NCBI GenBank assembly: GCA_002189035.1 | Contig: NEEC01000192.1 | Span: forward strand, 1-57,359 | From: Utricularia gibba | Taxonomy: Eukaryota > Streptophyta > Magnoliopsida > Lamiales > Lentibulariaceae | Reading direction: 5' to 3' | DNA: 57,359 nucleotides | In this document: positions 50,966 through 57,359 of the stretch, in pieces | Layout: the number at the start of each line of letters is the position of its first letter | Numbering within the stretch: position 1 is the first letter of the stretch | Notes under the pieces: model-generated | Seen by the model: the letters and a program-made list of their open reading frames with translations, nothing else | What the model was told of the DNA's origin: nothing | The model's database searches: none | Program-made: the position numbers and the translations under genes

Positions 50966-53900
50966 GATGCATCTCGGACGAAGAAGCTTTCAACACGGAA
51001 GCTGACCGGCACGGAAAGGGGTTCGAAACGGTATGCGGGCGCAGCGTGACTCATCACGGTTTTCAGGATATGGCCGAAATACCGAACGGTGTGCGAGGCC
51101 ACCATGAGGCTGCGGGTAGGACACACCCAGAGCTTGTTCAGAGATCGCCTCGAAAACCCATACTTCACGTCATCCAATAAAACGCAGATGTTTTGCAAGC
51201 CGAAAATCACAATCGCGTCGATTCTCGTGTTCCGAGTCGCATCGTCGCGAACGTGGTGGCCAATTTGTGGCACATCTGAAGGCTAATATAAGGCGATAAT
51301 TCGAGCTTTGATGCATCCTCGGACGAAGAAGCTTTCAACACGGAAGCTGACCGGCACGGAAAGGGTTCGAAACGGTATGCCGGGCGCAGCGTGACTCATC
51401 TTTCAGATATCCGAACCGAACGGTGTGCGAGGCCACCATGAGGCTGCGGTAGGAACACACCAGAGCTTGTTCAGAGATCGCCTCGAAAACCCATACTTCA
51501 CGTCACCCAATAAAACGCAGATGTTTTGCAAGGCGAAAATCACAATCGCGTCGATTCTCGTGTTCCGAGTCGCATCGTCGCGAACGTGGTGGCCAATTTG
51601 TGGCACATCTGAAGGCTAATATAAGGCGATAATTCGAGCTCTGATGCATCCTCGGACGAAGATGCTTTCAACACGGAAGCTGACCGGCACGGAAAGGGTT
51701 CGAAACGGTATGCCGGGCAGCGTGACTCATCGATTTCAGATATGTACCGAACGGTGTGCGAGGCCACCATGAGGCTGCGGGTAGGAACACACCCAGAGCT
51801 TGTTCAGAGATCGCCTCGAAAACCCATACTTCACGTCACCCAATAAAACGCAGATGTTTTGCAAGCGAAAATCACAATCGGTCGATTCTCGTGTTCCGAG
51901 TCGCATCGTCGCGAACGTGGTGGCCAATTTGTGGCACATCTGAAGGCTAATATAAGGCGATAATTCGAGCTCTGATGCATCCTCGGACGAAGATGCTTTC
52001 AACACGGAAGCTGACCGGCACGGAAAGGGGTTCGAAACGGTATGCCGGCGCAGCGTGACTCATCGGTTTTCAGGATATGCCGAAATACCGAACGGTGTGC
52101 GAGGCCACCATGAGGCTGCGGTAGGGACACACCCAGAGCTTGTTCAGAGATCGCCTCGAAAACCCATACTTCACGTCATCCAATAAAACGCAGATCTTTT
52201 GCAAGCCGAAAATCACAATCGCGTCGATTCTCGTGTTCCGAAACGCATCGTCGCGAACGTGGTGGCCAATTTGTGGCACATCTGAAGGCTAAGATAAGGC
52301 GATAATTCGAGCTCTGATGCATCCTCGGACGAAGAAGCTTTCAACACGGAAGCTGACCGGCACGGAAAGGGTTCGAAACGGTATGCCGGGCGCAGCGTGA
52401 CTCATCCTTCAGATATCGACCGAAATACCGAACGGTGTGCGAGGCCACCATGAGGCTGCGGGTAGGAACACACCAGAGCTTGTTCAGAGATCGCCTCGAA
52501 AACCCATACTTCACGTCACCCAATAAAACGCAGATGTTTTGCAAGCGAAAATCACAATCGCGTCGATTCTTGTTCCGAGTCGCATCGTCGCGAACGTGGT
52601 GGCCAATTTGGCACATCTGAAGGCTAATATAAGGCGATAATTCGAGCTCTGATGCATCCTCGGACGAAGAAGCTTTCAACACGGAAGCTGACCGGCACGG
52701 AAAGGGTTCGAAACGGTATGCCGGGCGCAGCGTGACTCATCTTTTCAGGATATCGACGAATACCGAACGGTGTGCGAGGCCACCATGAGGCTGCGGTAGG
52801 GACACACCAGAGCTTGTTCAGAGATCGCCTCGAAAACCCATACTTCACGTCACCAATAAAACGCAGATGTTTTGCAAGCCGAAAATCACAATCGCGTCGA
52901 TTCTCGTGTTCCGAGTCGCATCGTCGCGAACGTGGTGGCCAATTTGTGGCACATCTGAAGGCTAATATAAGGCGATAATTCGAGCTCTGATGCATCCTCG
53001 GACGAAGAAGCTTTCAACACGGAAGCTGACCGGCACGGAACGGGTTCGAAACGGTATGCCGGGGCGCAGCGTGACTCATCCTTCAGATATGGCGAATGCC
53101 GAACGGTGTGCGAGGCCACCATGAGGCTGCGGTAGGGACACACCCAGAGCTTGTTCAGAGATCGCCTCGAAAACCCATACTTCACGTCACCCAATAAAAC
53201 GCAGATGTTTTGCAAGCCGAAAATCACAATCGCGTCGATTCTCGTGTTCCGAGTCGCATCGTCGCGAACGTGGTGGCCAATTTGTGGCACATCTGAAGGC
53301 TAATATAAGGCGATAATTCGAGCTCTGATGCATCTCGGACGAAGATGCTTTCAACACGGAAGCTGACCGGCACGGAAAGGGGTTCGAAACGGTATGCCGG
53401 CGCAGCGTGACTCATCACGGTTTTCAGGATATGCCGAAATACCGAACGGTGTGCGAGGCCACCATGAGGCTGCGGTAGGAACACCCAGAGCTTGTTCAGA
53501 GATCGCCTCGAAAACCCATACTTCACGTCACCCAATAAAACGCAGATGTTTTGCAAGCGAAAATCACAATCGCGTCGATTCTCGTGTTCCGAGTCGCATC
53601 GTCGCGAACGTGGTGGCCAATTTGTGGCACATCTGAAGGCTAATATAAGGCGATAATTCGAGCTCTGATGCATCCTCGGACGAAGATGCTTTCAACACGG
53701 AAGCTGACCGGCACGGAAAGGGTTCGAAACGGTATGCCGGGCGCAGCGTGACTCATCATTTCAGATATGACGACCGAACGGTGTGCGAGGCCACCATGAG
53801 GCTGCGGGTAGGCACACCCAGAGCTTGTTCAGAGATCGCCTCGAAAACCCATACTTCACGTCACCCAATAAAACGCAGATGTTTTGCAAGGCGAAAATCA

Positions 53901-54795
53901 CAATCGCGTCGATTCTGTTTCCGAGTCGCATCGTCGCGAACGTGGTGGCCAATTTGTGGCACATCTGAAGGCTAAGATAAGGCGATAATTCGAGCTTGAT
54001 GCATCCTCGGACGAAGAAGCTTTCAACACGGAAGCTGACCGGCACGGAAAGGGGTTCGAAACGGTATGCCGGCGCAGCGTTCATCCTTCAGATATCGAAA
54101 TACCGAACGGTGTGCGAGGCCACCATGAGGCTGCGGGTAGGACACACCCAGAGCTTGTTCAGAGATCGCCTCGAAAACCCATACTTCACGTCACCCAATA
54201 AAACGCAGATGTTTTGCAAGCGAAAATCACATCGCGTCGATTCTCGTGTTCCGAGTCGCATCGTCGCGAACGTGGTGGCCAATTTGTGGCACATCTGAAG
54301 GCGGCGATAATTCGAGCTTGATGCATCCTCGGACGAAGAAGCTTTCAACACGGAAGCTGACCGGCACGGAAAGGGGTTCGAAACGGTATGCCGGGCGCAG
54401 CGTGACTCATCCTTCAGGATATCGACGACCGAACGGTGTGCGAGGCCACCATGAGGCTGCGGGTAGGGACACACCCAGAGCTTGTTCAGAGATCGCCTCG
54501 AAAACCCATACTTCACGTCACCAATAAAACGCAGATGTTTTGCAAGCGAAAATCACAATCGCGTCGATTCTCGTTTCCGAGTCGCATCGTCGCGAACGTG
54601 GTGGCCAATTTGTGGCACATCTGAAGGCTAAGATAAGGCGATAATTCGAGCTCTGATGCATCCTCGGACGAAGAAGCTTTCAACACGGAAGCTGACCGGC
54701 ACGGAAAGGGTTCGAAACGGATGCCGGCGCAGCGTGACTCATCACGATATGCGAAATACCGAACGGTGTGCGAGGCCACCATGAGGCTGCGGGTA

Positions 54796-54803
54796 GGAGA
54801 GCT
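54796..54803 (+). repeat. Deletion of the GACACACCC segment
   Basis: GCGGGTAGGA joins GAGCTTGTTC directly. The same unit (54,655) lacks most of the CACGGTTTTCAGG window (CACGATATGCG), giving a length of 320 bp. Confidence 0.75.
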
Positions 54804-57285
54804 TGTTCAGAGATCGCTCGAAAACCCATACTTCACGTCATAATAAAACGCAGATGTTTTGCAAGCGAAAATCACAATCGCGTCGATTCTCGTGTTCCGA
54901 GTCGCATCGTCGCGAACGTGGTGGCCAATTTGTGGCACATCTGAAGGCTAATATAAGGCGATAATTCGAGCTCTGATGCATCCTCGGACGAAGATGCTTT
55001 CAACACGGAAGCTGACCGGCACGGAAAGGGTTCGAAACGGTATGCCGGGCGCAGCGTGACTCATCACGATTTCAGATATGACGACCGAACGGTGTGCGAG
55101 GCCACCATGAGGCTGCGGGTAGGAAACACACCCAGAGCTTGTTCAGAGATCGCCTCGAAAACCCATACTTCACGTCACCCAATAAAACGCAGATGTTTTG
55201 CAAGCGAAAATCACAATCGCGTCGATTCTCGTGTTCCGAGTCGCATCGTCGCGAACGTGGTGGCCAATTTGTGGCACATCTGAAGGCTAATAAGGCGATA
55301 ATTCGAGCTCTGATGCATCCTCGACGAAGAAGCTTTCAACACGGAAGCTGACCGGCACGGAAAGGGGTTCGAAACGGTATGCCGGCGCAGCGTGACTCAT
55401 CACGGTTTTCAGGATATTACCGAACGGTGTGCGAGGCCACCATGAGGCTGCGGGTAGGACACACCCAGAGCTTGTTCAGAGATCGCCTCGAAAACCCATA
55501 CTTCACGTCACCAATAAAACGCAGATGTTTTGCAAGCGAAAATCACAATCGCGTCGATTCTCGTGTTCCGAGTCATCGTCGCGAACGTGGTGGCCAATTT
55601 GTGGCACATCTGAAGGCTAAGATAAGGCGATAATTCGAGCTCTGATGCATCCTCGGACGAAGAAGCTTTCAACACGGAAGCTGACCGGCGGAAAGGGTTC
55701 GAAACGGTATGCCGGGCGCAGCGTGACTCATCACTTCAGATATCTCCGAACGGTGTGCGAGGCCACCATGAGGCTGCGGGTAGGAACACACAAGAGCTTG
55801 TTCAGAGATCGCTCGAAAACCATACTTCACGTCACCCATAAAACGCAGATGTTTTGCAAGGCGAAAATCACAATCGCGTCGATTCTCGTGTTCCGAGTCG
55901 CATCGTCGCGAACGTGGTGGCCAATTTGTGGCACATCTGAAGGCTAATATAAGGCGATAATTCGAGCTCTGATGCATCCTCGGACGAAGATGCTTTCAAC
56001 ACGGAAGCTGACCGGGGAATTCGAAACGGTATGCGGGCGCAGCGTGACTCATCATTTCAGATATGGCGAATACCGAACGGTGTGCGAGGCCACCATGAGG
56101 CTGCGGGTAGGACACACCCAGAGCTTGTTCAGAGATCGCCTCGAAAACCCATACTTCACGTCACCCAATAAAACGCAGATGTTTTGCAAGCCGAAAATCA
56201 CAATCGCGTCGATTCTCGTGTTCCGAGTCGCATCGTCGCGAACGTGGTGGCCAATTTGTGGCACATCTGAAGGCTAATATAAGGCGATAATTCGAGCTCT
56301 GATGCATCCTCGGACGAAGAAGCTTTCAACACGGAAGCTGACCGGCGGAACCGAAACGGTATGCCGGTGACTCATCATTTCAGATTGCCGAACGGTGTGC
56401 GAGGCCACCATGAGGCTGCGGTAGGACACACCAGAGCTTGTTCAGAGATCGCCTCGAAAACCCATACTTCACGTCACAATAAAACAGATGTTTTGCAAGC
56501 CGAAAATCACAATCGCGTCGATTCTCGTGTTCCGAGTCGCATCGTCGCGAACGTGGTGGCCAATTTGTGGCACATCTGAAGGCTAAGATAAGGCGATAAT
56601 TCGAGCTTGATGCATCGGACGAAGATGCTTTCAACACGGAAGCTGACCGGCACGGAAAGGGTTCGAAACGGTATGCCGGCGCAGCGTGACTCATCACGGT
56701 TTTCAGGATATCCGAAATACCGAACGGTGTGCGAGGCCACCATGAGGCTGCGGGTAGGGACACACCCAGAGCTTGTTCAGAGATCGCCTCGAAAACCCAT
56801 ACTTCACGTCACCCAATAAAACGCAGATGTTTTGCAAGGCGAAAATCACAATCGCGTCGATTCTCGTGTTTCCGAGTCGCATCGTCGCGAACGTGGTGGC
56901 CAATTTGTGGCACATCTGAAGGCTAAGATAAGGCGATAATTCGAGCTCTGATGCATCCTCGGACGAAGAAGCTTTCAACACGGAAGCTGACCGGCACGGA
57001 AAGGGTTCGAAACGGTATGCCGGGCGCAGCGTGACTCAACTTCAGATATGCGAAATGCCGAACGGTGTGCGAGGCCACCATGAGGCTGCGGGTAGGAACA
57101 CACCCAGAGCTTGTTCAGAGATCGCCTCGAAAACCCATACTTCACGTCACCAATAAAACGCAGATGTTTTGCAAGGCGAAAATCACAATCGCGTCGATTC
57201 TCGTGTTCCGAGTCGCATCGTCGCGAACGTGGTGGCCAATTTGTGGCACATCTGAAGGCTAATATAAGGCGATAATTCGAGCTCT

Positions 57286-57359
57286 GATGCATCCTCGGAC
57301 GAAGAAGCTTTCAACACGGAAGCTGACCGGCACGGAAAGGGGTTCGAAACGGTATGCCG
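57286..57359 (+). repeat. Partial unit at right edge
   Basis: The last unit begins at GATGCAT and is cut after GTATGCCG. It keeps the HindIII site and four Gs. The array extends to the right of the window. Confidence 0.97.

Larger units (their letters stand above)
45567..57285 (+). repeat. Domain B2: type B units in a ~1.01-kb trimeric higher-order pattern
   Basis: Unit starts: 45567, 45911, 46248, 46578, 46919, 47256, 47594, 47938, 48277, 48610, 48940, 49281, 49614, 49953, 50297, 50635, 50966, 51310, 51643, 51974, 52316, 52651, 52989, 53327, 53667, 53998, 54320, 54655, 54975, 55312, 55644, 55971, 56301, 56609, 56950. Mean length is 335 bp. Units with the long CACGGTTTTCAGGATAT window start at 45567, 46578, 47594, 48940, 49953, 50966, 51974, 53327, 55312 and 56609. 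These are 3, 3, 4, 3, 3, 3, 4, 6 and 4 units apart. Most also have four Gs in GGGGTTCG and the shorter GCCGGCGCAG. Intervening units carry short windows such as CGATTTCAGATATCGACGA, often with GGG and GCCGGGCG. The unit at 47,938 is intermediate (full window with three Ts). Confidence 0.8.
1..57359 (+). repeat. Satellite DNA array, ~346-bp unit, head to tail
   Basis: The same unit recurs from the first base to the last, always on the same strand, with about 171 unit starts. Undamaged units are 343-347 bp. A hand-built consensus is 346 bp, about 52% G+C, with about 31 CpG. Landmarks in order are GATGCAT, the HindIII site AAGCTT, GGTTCGAAAC, TGACTCA, CACGGTTTTCAGG, CCGAACGGTGTGCGAGG, CTGCAGTAGGG, CTCGAAAACCC, CAATAAAACG, CGAAAATCACAATCG, CCGAGTCGCATCGTCGCG, TGGCCAATTTGTGGC and GATAAGGCGATAATTCG. 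I see no internal sub-repeat and no similarity between unit halves by eye. The length is about twice a nucleosomal repeat, common among eukaryotic satellites (known). A heterochromatic location is inferred from organisation only. No gene interrupts the array anywhere. Confidence 0.99.

Noticed and set aside
94-57285. Repeated peptide with CPYC and several histidines on the minus strand, resembling a zinc finger
   Set aside because: Spacing does not match a C2H2 or zinc-knuckle pattern, the frame is broken by common indels, and copies are not independent evidence.
1-57359. CRISPR array
   Set aside because: The repeated unit is about 346 bp with no unique spacers; nothing resembles 25-40 bp repeats separated by non-repetitive spacers, and there are no cas genes.
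1-57359. rRNA gene spacer or 5S rRNA cluster
   Set aside because: No stretch of the unit matches rRNA landmarks I know, and no non-satellite sequence occurs between units.
1-57359. Inverted satellite units (head-to-head joins)
   Set aside because: Every unit and fragment I could place, including those in the disordered zone, is on the same strand.
1-57359. Drosophila 359-bp (1.688) satellite or Tribolium 360-bp satellite because of similar unit length
   Set aside because: Those families are AT rich; this unit is about 52% G+C and CpG rich, and I see no resemblance.

Overview
The whole window is one uninterrupted block of satellite DNA. A unit of about 346 bp is repeated head to tail, always in the same orientation, roughly 171 times plus a cut unit at each edge. 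Both edges fall inside a unit, so the array continues beyond the window on both sides. I find no protein gene, rRNA, tRNA, CRISPR array or recognisable transposon. The many moderate open frames are the same few stop-poor stretches of the unit repeated over and over.

The unit is about 52% G+C (hand count on a consensus) and carries about 31 CpG in 346 bp. That is at least 1.3 times the random expectation, so CpG is not depleted. An array of this size, regularity and subfamily structure is typical of eukaryotic heterochromatin (centromeric, pericentromeric or subtelomeric). The lack of CpG loss argues against vertebrate or heavily methylated plant DNA and fits an invertebrate (for example a hymenopteran) or a protist. 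I cannot name the species and do not recognise the family.

Layout, with unit starts set at the GATGCAT landmark. Domain A1 (94-17,290) has 50 regular units averaging 344 bp. Domain A2 (17,291-28,440) has 33 units averaging 338 bp with more indels and local scrambles. A disordered zone (28,441-31,598) holds about 12 truncated and shuffled units. Domain A3 (31,599-40,146) is a regular return of 25 type A units. At about 40,120 the array switches within one unit to subfamily B, with GCGTGAC for GCATGAC, AGCTCT for AGCTTT, CTAATATAA for CTAAGATAA, often AGATGC for the HindIII site, and GCGGGTAGG for GCAGTAGG. Within B, 40,147-45,566 is mixed. From 45,567 to the end, two length classes of a hypervariable window recur mostly every third unit, giving a higher-order repeat of about 1.01 kb.

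Two points deserve most attention. The first is the sharp A/B boundary and the trimeric higher-order structure in B. The second is the indel pattern: at many sites where two bases segregate in the array there is a third state lacking that base. This looks like consensus dropout in a noisy long-read assembly and should be excluded before reading the small indels or the disordered zone as biology.
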